Positions 7,991 through 15,473 of a stretch of DNA of 45,553 nt are shown here, piece after piece. The stretch covers positions 1 through 45,553 of the IMG/VR virus record IMGVR_UViG_3300037961_002511, one strand, 5' to 3'. The notes under the pieces were generated by a model that was given only the letters and a program-made list of their open reading frames with translations, searched no databases and was not told where the DNA came from. This DNA is from a virus. Each line of letters opens with the position of its first letter. Positions within the stretch are counted from its first letter, which is position 1. A program made the translations under genes and the position numbers.

Positions 7991-10315
7991 CTAACTCTCC
8001 ATATCCTCAGTCAACGCACTGAACATATCTTCGTTCTCGTTTGCTGTACCCTCAGGTGTTACAGAGTTCATTAGATTTGTTTTCGCATCATTAAGTCTAG
8101 CTTTCATTAAGCTAGCACTTGCATCAGCACGATTAGTAATCTTGTCTAATTCGCCACTGAATTTTTCAACTTCTAAACGTTTCTTAGCATGTACTTCTTC
8201 ACGTTCAGCAGTTTGTAGGTCTCCTTTGACCTTCTTTAATTCTTGTTGTAATTGTTCATTTTGTGCCATTAATTGTCTCATTTGTCCACTTCTTTCAAGC
8301 ACACCTTCTACATCTACAAGTTCTGATTTCTTAAGAACTTCTACTTGATCAATTAACCCTAACTGATACAACTCTTGATAAGTTTGTAATAAAGCCATTC
8401 TATTTGAAGGTAATGTAGATCCTGCAACTACTTGTATATCATATTTACCAACACCTACATCATGAAATCTTTTAACTGTTCCATCGTCCATTTGCTGATA
8501 AAAATTAATTCTTTCTTCTTTTAATTCTCCATTAGGCTGTAAAAGTCTAATAACTTTTTCTTCAGTATATAGTTGTTGAATTAACGGTATAGATACTTTT
8601 GCAACTTGATTTAAAAAGTTTTCTATATCATCTCTACGAGATTTAATTCTACGTTGTCCAAATTCGTCAACTACCAAGGTACCTCTATAAGTTGATGGTG
8701 CATTAGTAGCTCCACCTTGCATTAGCTCAAAAATACCAAATCCGTATTCTAAATCATATTTAGCATCAGATTCATTTTTATATAGCTCATTAGGCAATGG
8801 AACTGGACCAGCAACGATCGGTGCACCTAGCTCAGCGTCAAACTCAATAACACTGGTTCCAGCTTTACTCCACTCCGTCTCTATTTGACGAAGATCTGCC
8901 GAGCCTCTAGGTATTAACAATTTTACATTTGTACTTGTACTTGCGTGTGCAATAATAAGAGAACGTATTTTATTTATATATTCTTGTAATGGTCTATATA
9001 GTCTTACGTCAGAATCAGGATACGGATTTCTGTGATGTACGTTCATCATAGGAATTATAGGATAATCTTCCGTAGGTAGCATTCTTGTATATAATAAAGA
9101 TTCACCAACAGAAACTGTTTGTTGTATACATGGCTTTAAAATATTATTTACTTTAATTCTTCCTGTTCCTATTAATTCTTCTTTTGACATAGGTATAATT
9201 TGAACAGTAGAACCAGGGATGCCATCTTCATTCTCTACTCCTGGAACAATTTCTACTTCTTGTTGTATAGGTTGACCTAAATCATCAAACTTTGGATCAG
9301 GTAGTCTAAAATGGAATACATGTCCAACGTCTACAATTTGTTGTGCTAATATAGCAATACCAACGTCATCATGTATTATCTCTTCTTCTCCAGTAACTTT
9401 TCTAACTATAAAATAATAATTATCTAAATATCCTGAATATTCTTCTTCATTAAATACAAATTCTTCATTAGCAAAAGGTTCGTATACATGAAAATAAGGA
9501 CTAGATACTCTTCTATATCTTTCTATATATTTACGTTTTGTATGTTTTCTTCCATGTTCGTCTGAATAAAACATTTGTCCTTCTGTAGCAGCAAGATCGG
9601 TAGCTGGAGTTTCATCTTCATCTAATGCTGATGGATTTGATTCTAATATAATATCCATAAATGAAGGATACACATTAGCAGCTACTTCGTCTGTCATATG
9701 CTTGCATACTATAATATTTGAAGCATCTCTAGCATAAGGGTCTTTAGAGTTAGGATCAATATACACGTCTAAAGGATTTATAGATTTTAATAATACTTCT
9801 CCTTTACCATGATCTCTACCTGGATCTTGGTAAACTTGAAATACTCCCATACCTCCTACGTAATAATCGTCAATAGTTTTTTTAAGTTCTTCGTCTCCAG
9901 AAGATACATACCATACATGTTGGAATAAGTCTGAAAAGACTTTTGCTGTTTTAGAGTCAGAGTCTTCTTTAGCAGTAGCTCTGAATTGTGGTGAATTATA
10001 TGTTAATAAAGATTTAGCTGTTTCTACGATTGGATGTATTCTATTTACGACTATTGGTGCTTGTCCACGTGCTTCTAATGTTTCTTTTTCTTCATGTGAC
10101 CATTGTGCACCAGCTCTAAATTCTATAGCTTCTTGATATTTTTGTGCCCATATTTGTCGAGCAGATTGATATTCATCGAATAATTCTAATGTTTCTTGCA
10201 CTTCTGGATGAGTAGTTTCATCCTGAATAGATCCTCTTTGAAAGCCAAAGGTGTAATCTTTGTCAAGAGGATTCTGTAGTCTGTTCGTTGCTAGGTTTTT
10301 TAGTTTTTTTGCCAT
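7991..10315 (-). CDS. Portal protein (P22-like family)
   Basis: The product has 774 residues, in the usual size range for P22-type portals. Typical elements are an early segment FRAGAQWSHEEKETLEARGQ with RIHPIVETAKSLL, then YYVGGMGVFQVYQDPGRDHG and INPLDVYIDPNSKDPYARDA. A long helix around RPLQEYINKIRSLIIAHAS and a C-terminal coiled coil (QNEQLQQELKKVKGDLQTAE) follow. The protein forms the dodecameric DNA gate at one capsid vertex and docks the terminase. It follows the terminase genes in the standard packaging order. A 54-codon frame overlaps its start by 53 nt. Confidence 0.85.
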   Translation of the reverse strand: MAKKLKNLATNRLQNPLDKDYTFGFQRGSIQDETTHPEVQETLELFDEYQSARQIWAQKYQEAIEFRAGAQWSHEEKETLEARGQAPIVVNRIHPIVETAKSLLTYNSPQFRATAKEDSDSKTAKVFSDLFQHVWYVSSGDEELKKTIDDYYVGGMGVFQVYQDPGRDHGKGEVLLKSINPLDVYIDPNSKDPYARDASNIIVCKHMTDEVAANVYPSFMDIILESNPSALDEDETPATDLAATEGQMFYSDEHGRKHTKRKYIERYRRVSSPYFHVYEPFANEEFVFNEEEYSGYLDNYYFIVRKVTGEEEIIHDDVGIAILAQQIVDVGHVFHFRLPDPKFDDLGQPIQQEVEIVPGVENEDGIPGSTVQIIPMSKEELIGTGRIKVNNILKPCIQQTVSVGESLLYTRMLPTEDYPIIPMMNVHHRNPYPDSDVRLYRPLQEYINKIRSLIIAHASTSTNVKLLIPRGSADLRQIETEWSKAGTSVIEFDAELGAPIVAGPVPLPNELYKNESDAKYDLEYGFGIFELMQGGATNAPSTYRGTLVVDEFGQRRIKSRRDDIENFLNQVAKVSIPLIQQLYTEEKVIRLLQPNGELKEERINFYQQMDDGTVKRFHDVGVGKYDIQVVAGSTLPSNRMALLQTYQELYQLGLIDQVEVLKKSELVDVEGVLERSGQMRQLMAQNEQLQQELKKVKGDLQTAEREEVHAKKRLEVEKFSGELDKITNRADASASLMKARLNDAKTNLMNSVTPEGTANENEDMFSALTEDMES

Positions 10316-10427
10316 CTAGTTTTTTTACTTCAACATAATCTTCAGGTATTGGATTTAAACTATCTAAAGTTTTAAGAACATCCTGAACCGTGAACTTATA
10401 TTTTTTTTCTACTTCTTTAATTAACAT
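10263..10427 (-). CDS. Small overlapping open reading frame, 54 residues
   Basis: ATG 10427 opens MLIKEVEKKYKFTVQDVLKT and runs to TGA at 10263, overlapping the first 53 bases of the portal gene in another frame. The protein looks structured in its first half (an amphipathic helix) and charged later. It fills most of the 163-nt gap between portal and terminase. No good ribosome site is seen, so expression is uncertain. Confidence 0.4.
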   Translation of the reverse strand: MLIKEVEKKYKFTVQDVLKTLDSLNPIPEDYVEVKKLDGKKTKKPSNEQTTESS

Positions 10428-10478
10428 TAGAATTTTAAAGATAATTTATAATCTTTTTTTAGACTTGTCAAGTAAAAT

Positions 10479-11963
10479 CTACAATGTTTTCCAACTTTTT
10501 TTAACAGGATACATATAATCAGGCTCTTCGTATACTTTTTTAGCTTCGTGATGTGGCCTATAACAGTTTTTATTAGCATAAAAGAATCCATCTAGCAAGT
10601 CATCATGTTTACCTCTAGGGTATAATAATAACTCATCTAACAACGCTTGTTGTCCTTCTTTAATGTAAACTTGATGATTAGAAAATATAGGTTGCAAACT
10701 TTCTAGTCTAAAAGATTTTCTAGTCCTAGGATTTTCTTTAATTTCTAATCCAGGTATAAATAATCCCATACGTTCAGATTCTTCTTTAATATACTGTCTT
10801 AACATTTCCTGATAACCTACAGACTCAATTCGTGTACGTGCACTTCTATATTGTCGAAAGTTTTCTAATATAGCATCTGCTAAATCTAATGGTTTTGCTC
10901 TTTTTCTATAATACGGCAAACAAAATCTATTGTTATCTTCATCTATTGCTAAATTAAATATAACAGAATAGTCAGCAGTAGATTTAGTACTAGATGCAGG
11001 ATCGATGCCTGTAAACACATTTACAGGTCTAATCATGTCTATTTCCTCACCATTAAGCTTCGTCAAGACAAGATTCGACAATCCTTGTTCATCTTGCTCT
11101 AGATATCCGTCGTATGTCTGTATGTCTTCCATTCTGAACAACTGATCTTCATCACCTACAATTTCACATAGGTATTCTCTGTAAAACACAGACAATCTGT
11201 TAATACTGTCTAGTTCTTCTTTTTTATTTTTAAGTTTATTAACATCCCACACTTCAGGCCATAATGGTATATTATTTTCAAGATCAGGTTTAAATATTAA
11301 ACTTTTCCAACCTTTCATCTCTTTTAATATTTCTACCATACATCTTTCATGTTGGGGAGTACCAATAACAGATATCTTACCACGTTTAGGATCGAGTGAG
11401 GGAACACCAGATTGCAGCAACCAACGTAAATTATACTCCATAGCTTCTGCTGTTTTAGTATTATTTTCATCTTCTGGGTCATCAAGTATCAACAGAGTCG
11501 GACGTTGATTTCCGTGTTTGATTCCTCTTATCTGTTGACCTGTACCCTTACAAATAATAACAGAACCGTCTTTCAGTTCTATCTCAGTATTTGTCCATTT
11601 TCTAGCAGACTGTTGCCCCCAGTACCCGAAAAAATATCTAAATTCTTTTGAATAGTCTAATACATCTTTTATAGTACCAAGCAACTTAACAGCATGCTGC
11701 TGTGTTCTAGATACTAAGACTATTACCTTTACTCCCTTGTCGAACATCAAATGATATAAAGGGTAAACACCAGCAACGACAGATGACTTAGCGTGTCCAC
11801 GAGGAGCTATAATATTTAATTGTTTTATATCATCCTTTAATAACTCTTTAGTAATTTCATAATGAAACGGAGGAGAATTCTCACTAAACATGTTTGGCAT
11901 TACCATCCTACCAAACAATAGCATGTCTTTCTCCATATCTAATAATATTTTATTTTTGTTCAT
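10479..11963 (-). CDS. terL: Terminase large subunit (packaging ATPase-nuclease)
   Basis: The product has 494 residues. The Walker A-like APRGHAKSS is at about residues 53-61 and Walker B LLILDDPED at 157-165. The RNase H-like nuclease half shows GIDPASSTKSTADYS with Asp 321, a second acidic site near RIESVGYQEM, and HDDLLDG with Asp 454-455 and 458. The enzyme pumps DNA into proheads through the portal and cuts concatemers. Its start lies inside the end of a 40-codon gene (14-nt overlap), implying translational coupling. Confidence 0.9.
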   Translation of the reverse strand: MNKNKILLDMEKDMLLFGRMVMPNMFSENSPPFHYEITKELLKDDIKQLNIIAPRGHAKSSVVAGVYPLYHLMFDKGVKVIVLVSRTQQHAVKLLGTIKDVLDYSKEFRYFFGYWGQQSARKWTNTEIELKDGSVIICKGTGQQIRGIKHGNQRPTLLILDDPEDENNTKTAEAMEYNLRWLLQSGVPSLDPKRGKISVIGTPQHERCMVEILKEMKGWKSLIFKPDLENNIPLWPEVWDVNKLKNKKEELDSINRLSVFYREYLCEIVGDEDQLFRMEDIQTYDGYLEQDEQGLSNLVLTKLNGEEIDMIRPVNVFTGIDPASSTKSTADYSVIFNLAIDEDNNRFCLPYYRKRAKPLDLADAILENFRQYRSARTRIESVGYQEMLRQYIKEESERMGLFIPGLEIKENPRTRKSFRLESLQPIFSNHQVYIKEGQQALLDELLLYPRGKHDDLLDGFFYANKNCYRPHHEAKKVYEEPDYMYPVKKSWKTL

Positions 11964-12072
11964 CTACCTTCACCTTTATACCTAAATCTCTTGCCACTTC
12001 TTTTGCTGTAGCAATAAATAATGCTAATACTTCTTCACTCTTCGATTTGACTGATATTACTATTTTTTTCAT
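11950..12072 (-). CDS. 40-residue peptide encoded between terminase subunits
   Basis: ATG 12072 is preceded by AGGAGAT at good spacing. The product MKKIVISVKSKSEEVLALFI...VKVDEQK is a short alpha/beta-type peptide with a strand-helix-strand pattern. It starts 38 nt inside the end of the presumed small terminase gene and ends 14 nt inside the large terminase gene. The double overlap and strong ribosome site support a genuine gene that couples translation of the two terminase genes. The function is unknown. Confidence 0.6.
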   Translation of the reverse strand: MKKIVISVKSKSEEVLALFIATAKEVARDLGIKVKVDEQK

Positions 12073-12817
12073 CGTCTATCTCCTGAGTTTTAACAGCTTT
12101 TAATGATTTTGTCTGTTTTTCAAAATTAGCTTCTATTTGATGAGATATATCCATCTCTAAACTTTCTGTCTGTGTTTTTGTTTTAGGTTTCATTTCTAAA
12201 AATTCAGATAACTTATCTGCAGCTTTAATCATATTACTACTATCTTCTTTACCAGTAGCAATAGTAATAGCATCTTTCATTACATCTAAAACATAGCCTT
12301 CATCTATTTCTTTTTCGATCAAAATATCTTTTAGTTTGTCACTTACCATTTTTTTTATTTCCTTTGTTTTAAATAATTTTCTAGCAGCTATTTCTGGATT
12401 TTCTTGATCTGGCCTATATATCTTACCTATTTTATAAAAGTCAGGAGCTGTTCCAGCTAACTTATAATTAACAAATGTATCTACTGCTAATTCAGCTCTA
12501 TCCCTCTTTGCTTCCATTTCACCATAACTTTTACTAGATACTGATGAATAGTTCTTAGTTTCATAATGTGGTTCAAATAATAAAGTAGATGTCTCATATA
12601 AAAACTGTTTACCGTATGGGAAGACCATTTCTGTGCTTGTTTCATATTCATTCCTAGCTATACACTCAGAAATATATCCATCATCACTAATGCCCCAGTC
12701 TCCAGCATTGCAGTCTTTCCAATAGATGTAAGGTTTATCAAATTCATCTTTAGTGTATATGTTATATACCACTGGTTCATAATTATTTATCTTCAGCTTT
12801 CTCTGTATCTTTATCAT
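12035..12817 (-). CDS. Probable terminase small subunit
   Basis: The product has 260 residues. The N-terminal half is mixed, with many aromatics. The central part AELAVDTFVNYKLAGTAPDF and NPEIAARKLFKTKEIKKMVS looks like the helix-turn-helix and linker of TerS proteins, including the common AA+KLF pattern. An oligomerisation-like helical region follows (SSNMIKAADKLSEFLEMKPK), then a charged tail. It lies just upstream of the large subunit, the standard position. TerS binds the packaging-initiation site. Family assignment is by pattern and context. Confidence 0.6.
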   Translation of the reverse strand: MIKIQRKLKINNYEPVVYNIYTKDEFDKPYIYWKDCNAGDWGISDDGYISECIARNEYETSTEMVFPYGKQFLYETSTLLFEPHYETKNYSSVSSKSYGEMEAKRDRAELAVDTFVNYKLAGTAPDFYKIGKIYRPDQENPEIAARKLFKTKEIKKMVSDKLKDILIEKEIDEGYVLDVMKDAITIATGKEDSSNMIKAADKLSEFLEMKPKTKTQTESLEMDISHQIEANFEKQTKSLKAVKTQEIDDEKNSNISQIEE

Positions 12818-13013
12818 CGGGTTTTGCTTTTTTTTGTAAAAATTCTATAAAGTTTTGTTTGTCACCTTTCATCTCAAGATACTCATCTAATGCTTGATCT
12901 CCTTTAAATACATGGAGTTGTAATTGTTCCAACTGCATAGTTAAAACATTTATTGTCTGTATCAACTGTTTTAATGTAGGTTTTTTAGGTTTCTGTATCA
13001 TTTTACTTGACAT
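12783..13013 (-). CDS. Small coiled-coil protein upstream of terminase
   Basis: The product has 76 residues (MSSKMIQKPKKPTLKQLIQT...). A predicted coiled coil (NVLTMQLEQLQLHVFKGDQA) is followed by a highly charged Lys/Asp/Glu tail. It overlaps the next gene by 35 nt and has an AAGGATG ribosome site. It is the second gene of the leftward late operon. Function unknown; a packaging accessory role is only a positional guess. Confidence 0.6.
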   Translation of the reverse strand: MSSKMIQKPKKPTLKQLIQTINVLTMQLEQLQLHVFKGDQALDEYLEMKGDKQNFIEFLQKKAKPDDKDTEKAEDK

Positions 13014-13028
13014 CCTTGTTTTTTGTCC

Positions 13029-13094
13029 GTATACTTAAAGCATAATACTTAACAAATATCTTAAATATTTGTGTAATATATACTATAAGTATAC
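13029..13094. repeat. Nested inverted repeats between the first two late genes
   Basis: Outer arms GTATACTT (13029-13036) and AAGTATAC (13087-13094) enclose inner arms ACAAATAT (13052-13059) and ATATTTGT (13065-13072). Both pairs are perfect 8-bp complements. The region is AT-rich and gene-free. It could be an operator, a packaging site near terS, or an attenuator; nothing in the sequence decides between these. Confidence 0.55.
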
Positions 13095-13357
13095 TAATCT
13101 AAATTATGCAAATCTAATAATTCCTCTTTCATTGCCTCTATTACTAAATATACTTCCATTTCTGCTGCGTGCAGTTCTTTTACTGTAAGCATCTCATCAT
13201 TATTAAAGTCCATAGGAACAGTTTCCCATTTTTCTTCTAACGGATCGTATCTCGTTAAGGGGGTTGAATATTCAATATTCTTCCTAGCTTCCTTTTTAAT
13301 TTGATCTAATGATAATTTTACGTCAAAAATTTTTTTTAATTTTTTTATACTGCTCAT
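13094..13357 (-). CDS. First gene of the leftward operon, unknown function
   Basis: The product has 87 residues (MSSIKKLKKIFDVKLSLDQI...). A basic N-terminal helix is followed by an acidic, helical C-terminal half (ELHAAEMEVYLVIEAMKEEL). A sigma70-like promoter (TTGCAT, 17 nt, TATATT) ends only 5 nt before ATG 13357. The mRNA may be almost leaderless if that promoter is real. As the first gene it might regulate late expression, but no DNA-binding motif is certain. Confidence 0.6.
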   Translation of the reverse strand: MSSIKKLKKIFDVKLSLDQIKKEARKNIEYSTPLTRYDPLEEKWETVPMDFNNDEMLTVKELHAAEMEVYLVIEAMKEELLDLHNLD

Positions 13358-13362
13358 AATAT

Positions 13363-13391
13363 AATATAAGGCCCCTTTTTCAAAAATGCAA
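13363..13391 (-). promoter_or_regulatory. Candidate sigma70-type promoter for the leftward arm
   Basis: On the minus strand TTGCAT (13391-13386) is separated by 17 nt from TATATT (13368-13363). Four of six bases fit each bacterial consensus or better and the spacer is ideal. Transcription would start at about the start codon of the 87-residue gene. Confidence 0.45.
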
Positions 13392-13423
13392 GTAGAATGT
13401 ACGCACGTCTTTTATGTAGTATC

Positions 13424-13485
13424 TACTACCCTTTGGTTTAGGTTTGTTTCCAACTTTTAGTTGAAAAATACTAAACCTGGTAGTA
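13424..13485 (+). promoter_or_regulatory. Compound stem-loop in the divergent control region
   Basis: Three nested helices are visible: TACTACC (13424-13430) with GGTAGTA (13479-13485), GTTTAG (13436-13441) with CTAAAC (13471-13476), and CAAC (13451-13454) with GTTG (13460-13463). It lies upstream of the first early gene. It may be an operator, a hairpin promoter or a leader structure. Confidence 0.55.
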
Positions 13486-13529
13486 AATACTAAAAAGATA
13501 GTAGTTTAAAGTGCTAACCTTTGGTTTAG
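13430..13529 (+). repeat. Direct repeat of CCTTTGGTTTAG
   Basis: The 12-mer CCTTTGGTTTAG occurs at 13430-13441 and again at 13518-13529, 88 bp apart. Each copy lies inside one of the two large stem-loops of the control region. Two identical copies on one strand suggest a protein-binding site or a duplicated leader. Confidence 0.6.
13461..13489 (+). promoter_or_regulatory. Possible promoter for the first early gene
   Basis: TTGAAA (13461-13466), a 17-nt spacer and TAAATA (13484-13489) give a good -35 but a poor -10. A start near 13496 would give a leader of about 80 nt containing the 13503-13558 stem-loop. Weakly supported. Confidence 0.3.
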
Positions 13530-13558
13530 CCTAGCCTTTGACTAGGAGCACTTTAACT
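13503..13558 (+). promoter_or_regulatory. Leader stem-loop before the first early gene
   Basis: TTAAAGTGCT (13506-13515) pairs perfectly with AGCACTTTAA (13547-13556), and extends by three pairs past a single bulge. CTAG/CTAG (13531-13534 and 13542-13545) forms an inner hairpin. It ends 22 nt before the start codon, just ahead of the AAAGGA ribosome site, so it may protect or regulate the mRNA. Confidence 0.6.
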
Positions 13559-13578
13559 AACTAGAAAGGACATAAGTT

Positions 13579-13905
13579 ATGTCTCAAGAACTTACTATGA
13601 CAGTCGTTGATAACGACTTGTCAGTCGTAGAGTTAACTGAGGACGAACTTAACAATCTATCTGCTAAAGATATTCAGCAGAATGATTGGCGAGTTCTGTT
13701 TCTTGCCGATGTTGGAGACACCATCGACGAGGAAACTATAGCGTCCATCAAACACCAAGCACAGTCCCAATGGACTGGCATAGTGTATATGGACAAACTT
13801 ACCTTGAAATACCTAGGCAGTGCTGAACACAGTTGTGTAGCGTTCCGCTATACTACTGCTTCTAGCAAGCCTAAAGTAGGTATTAGGTTCAAGGTTAAGA
13901 AGTAG
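13579..13905 (+). CDS. First early gene, 108-residue protein of unknown function
   Basis: The product is MSQELTMTVVDNDLSVVELT...IRFKVKK. It starts acidic and ends basic, with probable alternating strands (DWRVLFLADVGD and WTGIVYMDKLTLKYLG). It has no obvious catalytic motif. The gene is visibly richer in G+C than most others. A structured leader precedes it and a strong terminator follows within 14 nt, so it is probably a separate, abundant early transcript. First-expressed phage genes often encode host-takeover proteins; here that is inference from position. Confidence 0.75.
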   Translation: MSQELTMTVVDNDLSVVELTEDELNNLSAKDIQQNDWRVLFLADVGDTIDEETIASIKHQAQSQWTGIVYMDKLTLKYLGSAEHSCVAFRYTTASSKPKVGIRFKVKK

Positions 13906-13918
13906 TCAGTAACTTCGT

Positions 13919-13953
13919 AGTAGTAGGCACTCTTAGGAGTGCTTACTACTTTT
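13919..13953 (+). terminator. Rho-independent terminator after the first early gene
   Basis: A 14-bp stem (13919-13932 with 13937-13950, one G-U pair) with a TTAG loop is followed by a short T run (13950-13953). The core GCACTC/GAGTGC is GC-rich. It directly follows the 108-residue gene and should insulate it from downstream genes. Confidence 0.8.
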
Positions 13954-13989
13954 ACTCAGTTTACTTAGAGTAACAAAACACCAGTTTAT

Positions 13990-13995
13990 TATAAT
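13990..13995 (+). promoter_or_regulatory. Candidate -10 element, new transcript after the terminator
   Basis: A perfect TATAAT lies at 13990-13995, 36 nt after the terminator T run. No good -35 is seen at standard spacing (TTAGAG is 19 nt upstream). The predicted start, near 14002, opens directly into a small hairpin, CAAGT (14002-14006) with ACTTG (14011-14015). Confidence 0.4.
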
Positions 13996-14065
13996 ACCCA
14001 ACAAGTACTTACTTGCTGGTAACTAGATCCACTTGCTAACTAACTACCTGAGGAGGTGACTAACA

Positions 14066-14278
14066 ATGATGTTAAATAAGCAAGATTTAATTACCAAGAT
14101 AGATAATATAGTCAACCAAGGCTTCTATCGTGGTAGAACAAGTTATTTCAATCAAGACATAGCAGTATGTGAAAGCATGTTGCTAGTTGAGATACATAAC
14201 TTGCTCAAAAGATGCACTCGCAACGGTGGCATCAATAGATTTATACTTGTCAAAGAACTAAAGAAATTGGCAAATTAG
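14066..14278 (+). CDS. 70-residue early protein of unknown function
   Basis: The product MMLNKQDLITKIDNIVNQGF...ELKKLAN is mostly helical and slightly basic, with two Cys and no motif that I recognise. The ribosome site GAGGAGGTGA is one of the strongest in the window. It is the only protein gene between the 13.9-kb terminator and the large structured RNA region that begins about 10 nt after its stop. It could therefore be the leader gene of that RNA's transcript. Confidence 0.65.
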   Translation: MMLNKQDLITKIDNIVNQGFYRGRTSYFNQDIAVCESMLLVEIHNLLKRCTRNGGINRFILVKELKKLAN

Positions 14279-14287
14279 TTAGTTGCG

Positions 14288-14876
14288 TACAGGGCTACTT
14301 CGGTAGCCTTGTAACCTCAGTACTACAAAGTAAATAATTGCAGTATCGTACATCTTACCTTAGTTATATCAGTTAAATCTCACTATGTACAAAACAACCC
14401 ATTACTGTAATTATTTACTATGTAGTCAAAAGAATTAAGTAACAATACTAGCTATGTTGTTGCTTAAGTTCGTAAGCATGTGAATGTGTATTAACCCACA
14501 TCATGCTGATTAGGTCTCGATAGAGTATGAGCATACTAAATAGTATGTAAATGGCTAACAAAAGTTAGTACCAATCGAACTCTGCATCAAAGTGATAACG
14601 AGTAGGTTATCACCAATAAATGCATAGAATACAAGGTCAATCAGTCGAGCCTTGCTATGCCACATGATTACTGAGCGATAATCTCAGTTTAGTACAATGG
14701 ACAAGAGTGGAGACACTATCAAACTTGTCTGAGTATGCCTGATAAGGTATGAGTGTGTATTGGTGTGAGGGAGGCTCCTCACCAGGTAAATCAACAGAGT
14801 TGTGAGTATACTCAAATCTCACACGAACATGTTAAGTATTGTGCTTAGTATCTCAAGTACTGAGCACTTTACTTAC
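14288..14876 (+). ncRNA. Candidate large structured non-coding RNA, about 590 nt
   Basis: No credible open frame spans this gap, but it is packed with complementary segments. It begins with an 11-bp stem closed by C-TTCG-G (14288-14298/14303-14313). A 23-nt helix follows (14323-14345/14403-14425, one mismatch and one G-U). Further helices are AGCATG/CATGCT (14475/14502), CATACT/AGTATG (14532/14542), CTAAC/GTTAG with an AAAA loop (14555/14564) and GTGATAAC/GTTATCAC (14592/14606). GCATAG plus CAAGG pairs with CCTTG plus CTATGC (14622-14660). Then come ACTGAG/CTCAGT (14670/14683), GACAAG/CTTGTC enclosing an AGTG-GAGA-CACT GNRA hairpin (14700-14729), GTGAGG/CCTCAC (14765/14777) and TGTGAG/CTCACA (14801/14818). 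A final 10-bp stem (14841-14850/14858-14867) is extended by AAGTA/TACTT. Large ornate phage RNAs such as GOLLD and ROOL are possible relatives; I cannot confirm either. Confidence 0.7.
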
Positions 14877-14911
14877 AAAAATACCGATGGGTAACAAAAC
14901 AGAGGATTATC

Positions 14912-15289
14912 ATGAACATTATGGAAATAATACTGAGCATAGAACAAGATAGAGGCTTAGGCGGTGATATCACTGTTCACGAGTTAAAAACCACATTGAA
15001 GGATATGGAAGAAGTAGATTACGTGATAGATAGAAGTTTAATTACTTATTTATATCACACACCATACGAACGATATAGATGTAATCAATGTTGGTTAGAA
15101 ATAGAACACCTTAGATGGTTTCATGTAACTGCTAACTACAATGTAATACATCAGCTAATACAAGATCCAGCTGCTGTAATAGAATTGTATCCACGCAGGA
15201 AATACTTCGAGGTAGTTCTACAAGGAGACACAACGAACGATGAAAATAGAGTACAAACAACCGAAGAAGCCCAACTACCGTTCACTTAG
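14912..15289 (+). CDS. 125-residue early protein of unknown function
   Basis: The product MNIMEIILSIEQDRGLGGDI... has a helical first third, then YRCNQCWLEIEHLRWFHV, whose CxxC with nearby His residues could bind a metal. The tail is polar (QTTEEAQLPFT). It is the first protein gene after the structured RNA region, with an AGAGGAT ribosome site. The next small gene starts inside its end. No family was recognised; it might be a small zinc-binding regulator. Confidence 0.55.
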   Translation: MNIMEIILSIEQDRGLGGDITVHELKTTLKDMEEVDYVIDRSLITYLYHTPYERYRCNQCWLEIEHLRWFHVTANYNVIHQLIQDPAAVIELYPRRKYFEVVLQGDTTNDENRVQTTEEAQLPFT

Positions 15290-15398
15290 CAAAAAACAAC
15301 TAATCAATTTAGTCAAGCAGCTAACTAGTGAGAACCAGCAACTAGAAGAAAGTTTGCACTATACAGATCAGTATGTAGATGCTCAAGAAAAACGTTAG
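15240..15398 (+). CDS. 52-residue coiled-coil peptide
   Basis: ATG 15240 follows AAGGAGA and overlaps the end of the 125-residue gene by 50 nt. The product MKIEYKQPKKPNYRSLSKKQ... is basic at first and then forms a likely coiled coil (LINLVKQLTSENQQLEESL). Its small size, ribosome site and coil support a real gene. The role is unknown, perhaps an adaptor or anti-host peptide (inference). Confidence 0.5.
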   Translation: MKIEYKQPKKPNYRSLSKKQLINLVKQLTSENQQLEESLHYTDQYVDAQEKR

Positions 15399-15456
15399 TT
15401 GTTATCTTCTATAATCGGTAACAAAGCAGATGGGCAGTGTTATGCTGCCTACTGCT
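15399..15456 (+). promoter_or_regulatory. Two consecutive stem-loops in an early intergenic gap
   Basis: TTGTTA (15399-15404) pairs with TAACAA (15419-15424). AGCAG (15425-15429) pairs with CTGCT (15452-15456), enclosing GGCAG (15433-15437) with CTGCC (15445-15449). The helices abut and fill the gap up to the next ribosome site. No T run follows, so this is more likely a processing or stability element than a terminator. Confidence 0.5.
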
Positions 15457-15473
15457 AACTATAAGGAGCAACT

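Noticed and set aside
10434-10459. Terminator between portal and large terminase genes (AAAGAT/ATCTTT)
   Set aside because: The 6-bp stem is all A-T apart from one pair, and its T run lies on the plus strand, opposite to the transcription here.
14288-14876. tRNA or tmRNA cluster
   Set aside because: No cloverleaf with a T-loop GTTCRA-type sequence and 7-bp acceptor stem could be drawn; helix order and sizes do not fit tRNA.
14288-14876. CRISPR array, because of regularly spaced stems
   Set aside because: The stems differ in sequence and spacing; there is no repeated unit.
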